Shown: piece after piece, positions 35,272-44,517 of the stretch
Layout: each line of letters starts with the position of its first letter
How positions within the stretch are numbered: the stretch's first letter is position 1
Assembly: GCF_030295955.1 (NCBI RefSeq)
Contig: NZ_AP027363.1
Span: forward strand, 992,001-1,056,000
Reading direction: 5' to 3'
DNA: 64,000 nt
DNA from: Thalassotalea agarivorans
GTDB lineage: Bacteria; Pseudomonadota; Gammaproteobacteria; Enterobacterales; Alteromonadaceae
Notes under the pieces: generated by a model
What the model was told of the DNA's origin: nothing
The model's input: only the letters and a program-made list of their open reading frames with translations
Databases searched by the model: none
Program-made: the position numbers and the translations under genes

Positions 35272-38261
35272 GCTGTTACTCCGTCAATTAATATTGAAGA
35301 CTCTATATGCGTTGATAGCTTTTGCGCTTTATTTAACTCTTCTTGAGAAAACTCAGACTCGCTACCAAGTATTGTTTCTAAAATTGCTAGGTTTTCTTGA
35401 ATTACATGACCATAAGGTGTCGATGCAATACGCTGATGTGACAAGCTTTGAATATAATCTCGTTGTAATGCAAAAAGTTGTGGTAGGTGAGAAGTTGTTA
35501 TGATCACATTTTCACACAGTAAACACTGATTATACTTATTACATGCCCCTCCTTTGTATAGACTTGATTGCTTTATAAAATCAGGAGGGTTCATTATATT
35601 TTTGCAACCACCAAGAGGGGTTTTGAAAATAATTTCACCTTCGGCCTTTTCCACTTCACCTATGGTTGGATGCTCTTTTTCGACTAGCGCATTTGAATAT
35701 ATTTGTTTGAGCTTTTCTTCTATTTTTTCTCTCGCTATCTTATTAAAGTCACATGTATCCAAATACTTAAGAGTCGTTTGAATAGAAGAATGTCCTAAGA
35801 TGAGTTGGATTTCTCGAATTGAAACACCAGCTTCTACCAATTCACTGACTAAAGAGGGGCGAAAGCGAGTAGTAGTAATTGAAATAATTTCTCCGTTTTC
35901 ATCTACTAAGGTGTTGTCCCAGTTGCCGTCCAACAATCCTAAGCTTTCATTTGCTCTTTTAGATACTCGACCTCGCTCAGAGCCATCTAGTGATTGAATC
36001 GTGTTAGTAACAACACCAGGGTTATTCTGATAGATGAAGAGGTGATCGCTGTAGTTGCCAGCTTCTACCCGAATGGAAGCTGTTAACTTTTTCATATCGG
36101 AGAAGATTTTCGATACTTCTTTGCACTGAGATGTTGATAGCCATGTTAGCTCTGCCGTGAATAGATCAAGAAGCATTGTTTTTTCACCATCACTTCTCTC
36201 TTTAAAGTACCTTATACACGGTCTTCCTGTTGCAGGATGGGCTTCTACGAAACTATTGATTGATAATTTACAAGCAGACTCAGCGTTCAAACCTGTTACC
36301 TGTAGTAATTTTAAGTAATAGGGAATTATTTCTAATAATGAAGGTGGTCGAGAGACACCCCATTCGTCATACAAATTCGTTATTTCTGAGTATGCGTCGT
36401 TGTTAACTCTTCGGTAGTTCATCCATGCTTTCCAGAATAGGCTTCTAGGATCATCTTTTGACAACTCGTTGTAGTGATGCCTGTAAACAGGCACTGAGTC
36501 TATTACATTGTCAAAATACCACTTCAAATTCTCTAGAGTGCAGTCGTCAGCTACGACACTTTTCACCTGTTTTCCAAGCTTGGGAACACCGATGAAACTT
36601 TTGCCACTGACAGCTTTTTTATATTCTTTAAAGTGAAGGGATCGAACCTTATCTATGGCTTCATCAACTACGCTGGCAATAATTATTCTATGCACTTTGA
36701 CGTATGGCTTGTACCTGTCCGTAGATCTTGTTGCCCCTGTGAAGCCTGATACTTTTATAAACGGTTTAGATTTATCTACGTCTTCTAAGTCATAATAACT
36801 ATCCAGAATCCGTTGAAATGAATGGATATAACTATGAGCGGTGTTGGCACTAATTGACTTACCTGCAATTTTATCTTCTAACCAAGTCCTAAATTGACAC
36901 GCTGAATATTCACCAAATATTTCTTCTAGATGAGCGTTACCAGATATGCCTAGCTCTTCATAATAGTTTATCAAAAGTGTTTGGGTACACTTGTATTGGC
37001 TGATGGTGTCCTTTTCCCTTGATGTTATTGCCGCTATGTGAAGTAACTCATCAGATAATGAGTTTGAAATTATCTCAGCATACGTTGAGCTATTTGAATC
37101 ACGGTATTCGTCAAATCGATCACTTCTCTCTTGGGTGATTTTGATTCTTTCATAGTCAATTGACTGGACTCGCTCTTTAACCGTTTTATATGAGCTAGAA
37201 TCGAATACACCATGTTTTTTCATGTAAGATAAAACTGTCGGTTGAAAAGTTTCTTTCCAGTATTTTTTGAGCTTGGAATGAATCTGATAAGCAGAGGTTA
37301 AGTCGAAGTCAATTATTTCCGGGAATAACCTCTTTAAAGCTCGTTTACTTACTTTATTTCCAACTCTAAGCTTTGGACTGGAAAGCAGTGAAGGGTTTAG
37401 TTCAAACTCGTGTAAAACTAGTTTTAGTTTGTTGATTAAATTTAACGTTAAGCCACGTATACCCTTAATCCAGATCTTTTGGGCTTTTAATTCTTGCTCT
37501 AGAGCGGATAATGCACCGACATTATTTTTTATTGCTATTTCACTAATATCTCCCCATTGACTCTGATTCGACTGATTGATCTGATTAACAACCCATCTAT
37601 GCCTGATAATACAGTCGTCCTTTCCTTGCGTTTGACCGAACTCCACTCTCAATAAAGCTTGTTTATCTGCTTTTTTCAGGAATGATTTTACAAACTTTTT
37701 GATATCTTTTGCTGCGTCACCAAGCCCACGACGGTATTTGGATTCTTTTCTTATCTCAGTTAAAGTTTTGTATTGAGAGTTATCGTAAATGTCATTATTT
37801 TTGAGTAGTTCAAAAACCTGAGGTTCGAATTCTTCCTTAAAATACTTGTATGCGTGCGAATACTCCTTTGTCACTCTTGTCCCACCATTGGCTAACTCAT
37901 TTATTAGCTTAATATTGAGGTTGTTTCTTACGACTAAATTGTTTGTTTTTAGCAAGTCCATATTCGACTTCATATCGATAAATAACACTCGATGACGGCG
38001 TATAATATCTTGTTCTAATAATGGAATATCTGGTTGTAGCCAGTTGTTGTTTTCAAGCGCCTGAACTAAAGGCGATAGGTGCTCTGTATATCGCCCTAAG
38101 GTCTGAAGTGATATTCCTGTTGCCTCAGATATATACTTGTGTAGAAACGGACTCTTCTTTGAACTAGAGGTTAGTGGGATTTCTAGAAGCTTCTTGTCAT
38201 CCAATAAAGTTGAATTAACCCACTCTTTTAAAATCCGAAGGTTTTTAGGGATACTATTCAT
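35268..38261 (-). CDS. Tyrosine recombinase 2 of the element (GinB-like), 997 aa
   Basis: An unusually long recombinase. Its N-terminal 400 residues contain a duplicated module: about residues 133-172 and 324-364 align (YKYFKEEFEPQVF with LKKYWKETFQPTV, then SQYKT with SSYKT). The core-binding and catalytic domains follow (about 410-840) with R801, LGHSS (H824) and Y833. In box I the expected Arg is Asn (TGLNAES, N659), and the first His of HxxR is Thr. A four-Cys cluster follows (C886, C907, C913, C916). The start overlaps the preceding stop as TAATG. Confidence 0.87.
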   Translation of the reverse strand: MNSIPKNLRILKEWVNSTLLDDKKLLEIPLTSSSKKSPFLHKYISEATGISLQTLGRYTEHLSPLVQALENNNWLQPDIPLLEQDIIRRHRVLFIDMKSNMDLLKTNNLVVRNNLNIKLINELANGGTRVTKEYSHAYKYFKEEFEPQVFELLKNNDIYDNSQYKTLTEIRKESKYRRGLGDAAKDIKKFVKSFLKKADKQALLRVEFGQTQGKDDCIIRHRWVVNQINQSNQSQWGDISEIAIKNNVGALSALEQELKAQKIWIKGIRGLTLNLINKLKLVLHEFELNPSLLSSPKLRVGNKVSKRALKRLFPEIIDFDLTSAYQIHSKLKKYWKETFQPTVLSYMKKHGVFDSSSYKTVKERVQSIDYERIKITQERSDRFDEYRDSNSSTYAEIISNSLSDELLHIAAITSREKDTISQYKCTQTLLINYYEELGISGNAHLEEIFGEYSACQFRTWLEDKIAGKSISANTAHSYIHSFQRILDSYYDLEDVDKSKPFIKVSGFTGATRSTDRYKPYVKVHRIIIASVVDEAIDKVRSLHFKEYKKAVSGKSFIGVPKLGKQVKSVVADDCTLENLKWYFDNVIDSVPVYRHHYNELSKDDPRSLFWKAWMNYRRVNNDAYSEITNLYDEWGVSRPPSLLEIIPYYLKLLQVTGLNAESACKLSINSFVEAHPATGRPCIRYFKERSDGEKTMLLDLFTAELTWLSTSQCKEVSKIFSDMKKLTASIRVEAGNYSDHLFIYQNNPGVVTNTIQSLDGSERGRVSKRANESLGLLDGNWDNTLVDENGEIISITTTRFRPSLVSELVEAGVSIREIQLILGHSSIQTTLKYLDTCDFNKIAREKIEEKLKQIYSNALVEKEHPTIGEVEKAEGEIIFKTPLGGCKNIMNPPDFIKQSSLYKGGACNKYNQCLLCENVIITTSHLPQLFALQRDYIQSLSHQRIASTPYGHVIQENLAILETILGSESEFSQEELNKAQKLSTHIESSILIDGVTA

Positions 38262-39472
38262 TATTTCTTATCCCTCAATTTTATTTTTAGCCTTGTTTCG
38301 TCATAGACTCTTTGCATTTGTTCAATGGTGGTTTTTACTTGATCGTTTTCTGGGTTCAATGCGTCTATTACATCGTGCGGCATGTCGGTATAACGTTCAC
38401 TCGTGCTGATAAAAACGTGACCCAAAGTTTTTTTAACATTAACAAGCCTTTCCAAAAAATCATTGCCTAGATTTTCATCTTGTAACGTCATCAAGGCTGA
38501 CCCATGCCTAAATTTATGTGGGTACAAGTGTTGAATTTGAGCTTTGTTTTTAATGGCCTTTTTGTTTAATCTTTGGATTAGCTTTTGTATAGCTGCTTTT
38601 TTAAAGACATTACCATCACTGTTTAAAAAGGCGGGGCATTCACCTTTATCGCTATATTTCATTTGGTACTTTTTATATAAAGGAGATGAATGGTAGAGTG
38701 CCAGACGTTCAAGAGTTGGGCGCGAAACCAATGTAATTCTCTCTTTAATTGAATTTTCTCGACCTTTTGAGCCTTGAACTTTTAAAGGAGCATAAGAAGG
38801 GTGAAAGGTTTCATCATCATTTCTTTTACCGACCTGGCTGCGAGTGAAAGCGATAGCCTCTTTGATATCTCCAAATGTCACGCGTTCAACTTCACTGACA
38901 CGTAAACCTGAATCAAACATAAATTGGAGCATTGCTCTTTCCCGCTCATAAGGAGAAAACTGAATTAATGTAATCAAGTCGTTTACGGTAGCACCAACTA
39001 CCGCCTTTTGATCTGGTTTAGAGCTAAGCCACTTTGACGGGAAAGGTGAACGTTTTATTAGTTTGGTAATTAACTCACCGTCACTTATAAAATGGTAAAA
39101 TGCTTTTATTGCAGTTTCCCTGTTTCTGATAGTTCCCTTATCTAAATCTTTTTGCTTTAGAGAATTAATCCACTTGATTAATTTATGTTTTGTTACGTGC
39201 AACAGCTTTTCATCAAGTGTTAATTCTTTTAGATCTTCTTCTTGATCTAGAAAATCTAAAAAATAAGTCATGTTTCTAGCGTAAGTTTCTGCCGTGCTAT
39301 AACTCAGGTTTTCTACTTCTGTAATTTTTGATAGCCAAAGTGAAGGATACTTAATAACTTTATGCTCGTTATTAAAAAACACACACCCTTGAACGTATTG
39401 ACCAACACCTAAAGTAACTTCGTTAATTAAGCTTTCTTTTATTATCTTTGGTTTAGTAATGTAAAATTGCAT
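38261..39472 (-). CDS. Tyrosine recombinase 1 of the element (GinA-like), canonical active site
   Basis: 403 aa. It has a SAM-like core-binding domain (about 40-160) and a complete catalytic set: R191 (DSGLRVSEV), H319 and R322 (YPHKFRHGS), H352 (LGHVFIST) and the nucleophile Y361 (SERYTDM). It is the first gene of the inward-reading operon, starting 132 bases inside the right attachment core. No clear RBS precedes the ATG. It is the most likely strand-transfer enzyme of the trio. Confidence 0.93.
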   Translation of the reverse strand: MQFYITKPKIIKESLINEVTLGVGQYVQGCVFFNNEHKVIKYPSLWLSKITEVENLSYSTAETYARNMTYFLDFLDQEEDLKELTLDEKLLHVTKHKLIKWINSLKQKDLDKGTIRNRETAIKAFYHFISDGELITKLIKRSPFPSKWLSSKPDQKAVVGATVNDLITLIQFSPYERERAMLQFMFDSGLRVSEVERVTFGDIKEAIAFTRSQVGKRNDDETFHPSYAPLKVQGSKGRENSIKERITLVSRPTLERLALYHSSPLYKKYQMKYSDKGECPAFLNSDGNVFKKAAIQKLIQRLNKKAIKNKAQIQHLYPHKFRHGSALMTLQDENLGNDFLERLVNVKKTLGHVFISTSERYTDMPHDVIDALNPENDQVKTTIEQMQRVYDETRLKIKLRDKK

Positions 39473-39604
39473 AATCAGTATTAATTTATTTGTGCATTTT
39501 TTTGGTCTTAAATATTTTTGAATAGTTTATGTTTCTGTTGAATATAAAGCTATTAAATTTAGACTTTGTTATACTGTGTTGTGCATAAATTACTGTCTTC
39601 TATT
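39473..39604. promoter_or_regulatory. Right end of the element with inverted repeat and presumed recombinase-operon promoter
   Basis: The right inverted repeat occupies 39576-39604, including TTGTGCATAA at 39579-39588; a further TTGTGCAT lies at 39490-39497. The operon start lies within this short stretch, so its promoter overlaps the recombination arms and probably changes context on excision or circularisation. No consensus -35/-10 pair is convincing. Confidence 0.6.
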
Positions 39605-39610
39605 ATACAT
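39605..39610. repeat. Right attachment core (attR), ATACAT
   Basis: Second copy of the flanking direct repeat. Bases 39611 onward resume the host thyA reading frame after the T at 19376. Confidence 0.9.
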
Positions 39611-39966
39611 TTTCATTGTTGGGCGATACCCTGTATTTAACTTCTTACCAACGCAGTTGTGACGTACCACTAGGACTTAATTTCAATCAAATTCAATGTT
39701 TCGTATTGTTAGCATTAGTAGCCCAAATTACAGGGCATAAAGCAGGCAAGGCGTATCACAAGATCGTTAATGCGCACATCTATGAAAACCAACTAGAGCT
39801 AATGCGTGACGTGCAGCTTAAGCGCGAACCATTTGAGTCGCCAAGCTTGACTATTAATCCAGACATCAAAACATTGGAAGATATAGAAACTTGGGTCAGT
39901 ACTGACGACTTTGAAGTACATGGTTATCAGTGCCACGAAGCCATCAAGTATCCTTTTGCTGTATAA
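39611..39966 (+). pseudogene. thyA: thyA, 3' fragment of the interrupted host thymidylate synthase
   Basis: Codons 166-283 of the host ThyA, beginning inside the Phe codon after HTHT. It holds [16 protein letters not shown] (dUMP phosphate and base contacts), [11 protein letters not shown] and the C-terminal PFAV. It has no promoter or start of its own; a TTG at 39616 is in frame but has no RBS. It is followed by the gene's own terminator. With the 5' fragment it makes a 283-aa protein. Confidence 0.95.
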
Positions 39967-39993
39967 CGATACAAGTTTAAAAATTAACAAGAT

Positions 39994-40022
39994 AAAAAAA
40001 GCGCCTTTAGGCGCTTTTTTTA
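39994..40022. terminator. Terminator behind the thyA 3' fragment, shared with the convergent lipoprotein gene
   Basis: AAAAAAAGCGCC and GGCGCTTTTTTT form a perfect stem with loop TTTA and T-runs on both strands. Confidence 0.92.
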
Positions 40023-40538
40023 TCTTAGAGAACCGTCTCTAAGTTGCAGTAAATCAAGTTTTAACGCGAGTACCGCTTCTTTGGTAAAGACCGCTTGAGG
40101 CTTTTGTAATTTGTCATCTGGGTCATACATGATTAGGTATGCCGTCTCCACATCAGTACTAACAATTTTATAAGCCATATTTGGCGAAAGGGCATGTGCA
40201 ACTCGGTAAAGGTACTTATCCAATAGCTCACCTTGCTTTTGGGCATAAGATTCCCAAAACAAATAGCTATCCACAACATACATGATGTACTTGAAGTCAC
40301 CAGTAGATACGGTAAACCAGACCTCTTTTACGCCCGTTGCATTACCTTTGTAATACAGTACATCTTCACCCAATATCTGGCGAATTTGCGTATTGGTTTC
40401 TGTTAACACGTATGTTTGTGTGTTGTTATTGTATGCAGACAATTGAACTTGAGATAGAAACGGCTGGGCCGGCAGCATGGTAACGCCGCATCCAGTGAGC
40501 ATGAAAATAAAAGAAATGCAGATTAAAAGTTTTTTCAT
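40020..40538 (-). CDS. Hypothetical lipoprotein
   Basis: 172 aa with a clear lipoprotein signal: MKKLLICISFIFMLTGCG, lipobox LTGC with Cys17. The mature part is not recognised. It ends at the shared terminator and stands alone; the 143 bases upstream hold no gene. Confidence 0.8.
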   Translation of the reverse strand: MKKLLICISFIFMLTGCGVTMLPAQPFLSQVQLSAYNNNTQTYVLTETNTQIRQILGEDVLYYKGNATGVKEVWFTVSTGDFKYIMYVVDSYLFWESYAQKQGELLDKYLYRVAHALSPNMAYKIVSTDVETAYLIMYDPDDKLQKPQAVFTKEAVLALKLDLLQLRDGSLR

Positions 40539-40681
40539 ACTGCTTGATAGCCAGTCAGGCTGAAACCCCGAAAATATTTATACGTTTATAATTTGTTAAT
40601 TCAACAATTGTACGCATAATTTTTTGAGGTTTCATCAATCTACGAAAATAATCTGTTAAAAATTGTTATTGTGCCTAAAAA

Positions 40682-42439
40682 TCAGTCGATATCGATGTGA
40701 TTTGTCAACCAAATAGTCTGGTATGGGGCTAGTGTCCACTCATCGCCCATATGACTAACCTGTTGTTCACTAATCAGATCTACCCAATTATTGGTATCGA
40801 TAAGGTTTAAATCAGACATCGCTAACGAAATCGGTTCGTTGGTCACATTTGCGACGCAAAAGATGCTTTGGGTACGATCGATGCTTTGTCGCCAAAAACC
40901 AAAGAGTTTAGTTCCTAATTGCAGCGTGAATTGTGTCGCATTGGGATGAAAGGCCGCTTGCTGCTTGCGAATATTGATCAAATGCAACATACGTTCTAAC
41001 ACTTGATGATGCTGGCTATGAGGTGTCGAAAGCTGCTCGTTTAACTTATTGTAATCCCATCTGTGACGGTTGATAGCGCGATTATGTTGGGTGTTTTTAA
41101 GCTTTTCGTAGTCGTTACTGGTGCCAAGCAAACTATGAATATACAATCCCGGAATCCCTTCTAATGCCAACATGATGGCATGTGCACTAATAAACCTGTC
41201 TTGGCCGTATTTGTCTGGCCCTGCTGTGGTGCCTTGCAAAGCATCATACAAGGTAATATTCATTTCATAAGGTTTGACTTGTCCATTGTCTGCATTTCGC
41301 CAGGAAATTTTCCCGCCAAAGCTCTGCATGGTGTTAACCAAAACATTTATTTCTTGTTCAGACAAAAGACCTTCTGCAGGTCTTAATCCTATGCCATCAT
41401 GAGAGGCGATAAAATTAAAATATGCTGTGCCATTTTGTGCCGGCGGCATACTCATCATCCATGTTTTAAGGTAGGTGCAATCACCTGTGATAAGCGTATT
41501 TACTAACAAGGGTGGCAAAGAAAAGTTGTAAATACAGTGCGCTTCGTTGGCATTGCCAAAATACATAAGATTTTGACGGTTTGGAATGTTTGTTTCGGTA
41601 ATGATAATGGCATCACTACACGCGTATTCAATTAATGTCCTCAGTAAACGCACGGTTTCATGGGTTTGAGGTAAATTGATGCAGCTAGTGCCGACGATTT
41701 TCCATAGAAAGGCGATGGCATCAAAGCGAAATATTTTTACGCCTTGATCTAGGTATAACCGAATAATACTGACAAAACTTTTTAGTACTTCAGGATTTCT
41801 AAAATCTAGGTCGACTTGATCATGACTAAAGGTACACCAGACATGCTTCGTCCCTTTTTGCGTGTTGGTTTCTCTCAGCAGCGGTGAAGTGCGCGGCCGT
41901 ACAACATCGCTTAGGTCATCGCTAGGCTCAGCAGTAAAAAAGTAATCATGGCCAACACCTTCACCTGCAATAAAATTCTCAAACCATTTGCTGCGACTAG
42001 AGCAATGGTTAATCACCAGATCGGCCATTAGCTTATAGTCTGACGATATCGCCTGTATATCCTGCCAATCGCCTAGTGCTTCATTCACACTAGAATAGTC
42101 AATGACAGAAAAGCCATCATCGGAACTATAGGGAAAGAATGGCAATATATGAACACTGTTAATCGCCTGTTTAAAATAGCGATTAAGCATGGTGTGAAGG
42201 GTTTTTAGCGGTTTTTCATTGTCCTTGATAATACTATCGCCATAGCTTATCAGGATAACATCTTGTTCATTCCATTGGTTTTGGTGCGGGCTAGGGCAAT
42301 GGTCTTTATCGCTAATATTCATAATCGCCAGTAGGTCATCAGCGAGTTGCTCCTGACTACATGGTAGCGATACATCTTGATATATGGCGTCGAGATGATG
42401 ACATATCTTTTGCCTTACGTTTTGCAAGGAATAGCTCAT
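40682..42439 (-). CDS. GH13_18 glycoside phosphorylase, probably glucosylglycerate phosphorylase
   Basis: 585 aa, an alpha-amylase-fold enzyme of the sucrose-phosphorylase subfamily. It shows [16 protein letters not shown] near residue 97, [10 protein letters not shown], the nucleophile Asp in [11 protein letters not shown], the general acid Glu in ITETNIPN, and [10 protein letters not shown]. Subfamily members cleave sucrose, glucosylglycerol or glucosylglycerate with phosphate to release glucose-1-phosphate. As the last gene after glycerate kinase, phosphatase and GpgS, glucosylglycerate is the most probable substrate. Ten bases separate it from gpgS. Confidence 0.88.
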   Translation of the reverse strand: MSYSLQNVRQKICHHLDAIYQDVSLPCSQEQLADDLLAIMNISDKDHCPSPHQNQWNEQDVILISYGDSIIKDNEKPLKTLHTMLNRYFKQAINSVHILPFFPYSSDDGFSVIDYSSVNEALGDWQDIQAISSDYKLMADLVINHCSSRSKWFENFIAGEGVGHDYFFTAEPSDDLSDVVRPRTSPLLRETNTQKGTKHVWCTFSHDQVDLDFRNPEVLKSFVSIIRLYLDQGVKIFRFDAIAFLWKIVGTSCINLPQTHETVRLLRTLIEYACSDAIIITETNIPNRQNLMYFGNANEAHCIYNFSLPPLLVNTLITGDCTYLKTWMMSMPPAQNGTAYFNFIASHDGIGLRPAEGLLSEQEINVLVNTMQSFGGKISWRNADNGQVKPYEMNITLYDALQGTTAGPDKYGQDRFISAHAIMLALEGIPGLYIHSLLGTSNDYEKLKNTQHNRAINRHRWDYNKLNEQLSTPHSQHHQVLERMLHLINIRKQQAAFHPNATQFTLQLGTKLFGFWRQSIDRTQSIFCVANVTNEPISLAMSDLNLIDTNNWVDLISEQQVSHMGDEWTLAPYQTIWLTNHIDID

Positions 42440-42449
42440 GACCTAGCTC

Positions 42450-43700
42450 CTATGATTGCGCGAATTCTGCTCTGTCTTCTTCTACCGCTGTTTTTAGTGC
42501 TTCAAGCACATCTGGTTTAGCTGATATCACTCTGTTCCAACTTGGAATGAAAGGCGTTTCCATTGGGTATTCAAGGAAGTTTTTACCCGCTTTCATGATG
42601 TTTTGCGCAAACAATTCAACCGCTTTTTCTTCTTGGTGAATATCAAGTGTTAAACCATTCATAATAGCGTCGTTGTAGTAGGTTTCGACAAAGTCTAAAG
42701 CAATCCTAAAGTAGGTGGCTTTCAATGAACGGAAGGTTTCAGTTGAAAACGTATGGCCTTTGGTGGCTAGTTTTCTAAATAATGCCTTAGTTATATCAAT
42801 AGACATTTTAGATAAACCACCTTGATCGTTGTGAAAGCTTAGATCTTGATGTTTATGATCGTAAGTTTGTGCAATATCCACCTGACACAATCTGTTGTTG
42901 GCATAGTTACGTTGCATTTCTGAAAGCACGCCAATTTCTAGTCCCCAATCACTTGGGATACGGATATCGTTTAGCACATCTCTGCGGAAGGAAAACTCGC
43001 CTGCCAGCGGATAACGAAAACTGTCCATATACTCTAGATAGTCGTTATGACCAAGCACACTTTTGAGTGCACGAAGTAAAGGTGTAATAAGCAAACGAGA
43101 TACGCGGCCATTTATTTTTCCATCGGCAACACGCGCGTAAAACCCTTTACAAAACTCATAGTTAAACTGCGGGTTTGCAACCGGGTATATCAATCGAGCC
43201 AATAACTCTCTGTCGTAAGTAAGAATATCGCAATCATGAAGTGCAACAGATTCCGCTCTTCCACTAGCTAAAATGTAACCCATGCAATACCAAACATTGC
43301 GACCTTTACCTAGCTCTTTTGGTGCCAGTCCCATTGCCTGAAGCTCTTTGTCGAGTGCTTGTAAACGAGGACCGTCATTCCACAAAATGCGATGGTGCTG
43401 CGGTAGCTCACCAAAAAATTCTATGGCATGTTGATATTGGGCTTGGTCAGCTCTATCTAAACCAATAACAATTTCCGATAGGTAAGGCACATCTTTTAAA
43501 TGGCTCACTATATTGGCTAGCGCAGGGCCTTCTAACTCTGAATAAAGCGACGGTAAAATCAGTGACATTGGCCGTTTTTTACTAAAGGTAACAAGCTCTT
43601 GCTCAAGGCACTCTAGCGGTCTGTTTGATAGGTTATGTAGGGTCGTAACGATACCGTTTTGATAAAAATCAGCCATGCTTGCGCTCCTTAGCGTTGTCAA
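42450..43700 (-). CDS. gpgS: Glucosyl-3-phosphoglycerate synthase GpgS
   Basis: 416 aa, a retaining GT-A glycosyltransferase (GT81 type). The nucleotide/metal motif is DCD in VALHDCDILTYDRELL; the segments LPSLYSELEG, GKGRNVWYCMGY and YPLAGEFSFRRDVL are typical of bacterial GpgS. It makes glucosyl-3-phosphoglycerate from NDP-glucose and 3-phosphoglycerate. It overlaps the phosphatase gene by 32 bases. Confidence 0.9.
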   Translation of the reverse strand: MTTLRSASMADFYQNGIVTTLHNLSNRPLECLEQELVTFSKKRPMSLILPSLYSELEGPALANIVSHLKDVPYLSEIVIGLDRADQAQYQHAIEFFGELPQHHRILWNDGPRLQALDKELQAMGLAPKELGKGRNVWYCMGYILASGRAESVALHDCDILTYDRELLARLIYPVANPQFNYEFCKGFYARVADGKINGRVSRLLITPLLRALKSVLGHNDYLEYMDSFRYPLAGEFSFRRDVLNDIRIPSDWGLEIGVLSEMQRNYANNRLCQVDIAQTYDHKHQDLSFHNDQGGLSKMSIDITKALFRKLATKGHTFSTETFRSLKATYFRIALDFVETYYNDAIMNGLTLDIHQEEKAVELFAQNIMKAGKNFLEYPMETPFIPSWNRVISAKPDVLEALKTAVEEDRAEFAQS

Positions 43701-44517
43701 TGTTTGGAATTGCTAGATGAACCACTTCTGCCCAACCTGCGGGGCCAAAGTGGTTACTTATTAGTACATCTTCGGTGCGTGAAAGCGTTGGCTTTTTATG
43801 GACTGGAGATTTAATGATACCGGCAATATCTGACATATTGAGCATGTCTACATCGTTTTCTCCGTCTCCTGTTGCCAAGGTAAAAAACGTTTCACCCGGA
43901 TATTGATTTTTATACTCTTGCGCAAGCTTGAGCATGGCGCGGCCCTTATTACAGCGACCACTAACATGAATGAATCTGCCACCAATAAGCACATTTGCGC
44001 CGCGTTTGTTAATGTCTTCAATAAACTGGTTAAGTTGTCCTTTTGTGCCTTGCCAAAATACCGGCTCTCCATATCCTCGTTGCGAGGCTAATGCAGCTTT
44101 TTCATGACTTAACTCTGTAAGCATCGCAATGTTTTCAACAGACATTTGCGAAAATTGAGTAAACAGTTCTGGGTAATCAGGTGTCAGTTGCGACACAATA
44201 TCGCGCCAAACTTCAGCCTGTTCCACCAGTTCTATTACCCAGTAGTTACCAACCGTTTTCGCATCTTGCGGCTTATTTGGGAAATAGCCTTCAGGCATGT
44301 AAATGGCAGCGCCATTTTCGATAATAAAAGGGCCAGAAAGTGAGAGTTCCCCCATTAGTTCTTCCAGTTCAGGTGCGGTTTTGCTCGTTGTTGGAATCAC
44401 TGGTATATGCCTTGATTTAAGCGCGGAAAGCGTACTTTTAGCCGCGTCAAAGCTATAACTAAAGTGATCGAGCAAAGTGCCGTCAAGATCAGTGAAGATT
44501 AATGGGGTTTCATTCAT
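43669..44517 (-). CDS. HAD-IIB phosphatase, mannosyl/glucosyl-3-phosphoglycerate phosphatase
   Basis: 282 aa. HAD motif I is FTDLDGTLLDH (residues 8-18), motif II TTSKTAPELE, and motif IV GDGENDVDML. The family dephosphorylates mannosyl- or glucosyl-3-phosphoglycerate to the free compatible solute. Between gpgS and glycerate kinase the glucosyl form is implied. Its start overlaps the kinase stop by ATGA (44514-44517). Confidence 0.9.
   Translation of the reverse strand: MNETPLIFTDLDGTLLDHFSYSFDAAKSTLSALKSRHIPVIPTTSKTAPELEELMGELSLSGPFIIENGAAIYMPEGYFPNKPQDAKTVGNYWVIELVEQAEVWRDIVSQLTPDYPELFTQFSQMSVENIAMLTELSHEKAALASQRGYGEPVFWQGTKGQLNQFIEDINKRGANVLIGGRFIHVSGRCNKGRAMLKLAQEYKNQYPGETFFTLATGDGENDVDMLNMSDIAGIIKSPVHKKPTLSRTEDVLISNHFGPAGWAEVVHLAIPNIDNAKERKHG

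Larger units (their letters stand above)
19371..39610. mobile_element. Integrated 20.2-kb GInt-like (tripartite tyrosine recombinase) element in thyA carrying a replacement thyA
   Basis: The boundaries are defined by the split thyA: host coding sequence stops at the ATACAT at 19371-19376 and continues after the second ATACAT at 39605-39610. Removing one repeat plus the intervening DNA (20,234 bp) restores a 283-codon thyA in frame. At the right end lie three overlapping tyrosine recombinase genes and a small HTH gene, in the order and orientation of the ginABCD module of GInts islands (also related to Tn554 tnpABC), followed by an intact thymidylate synthase. Cargo comprises a helicase operon, an XRE regulator, decayed genes and a metal-efflux cluster. 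Identification as GInt-like is from recalled family knowledge; the boundaries are seen directly. Confidence 0.95.

Noticed and set aside
18881-39966. Two separate short thymidylate synthase genes at 18.9 and 39.6 kb
   Set aside because: They join into one standard 283-codon gene when the element is removed; each alone lacks half of the active site. The intact synthase is at 31924-32748.
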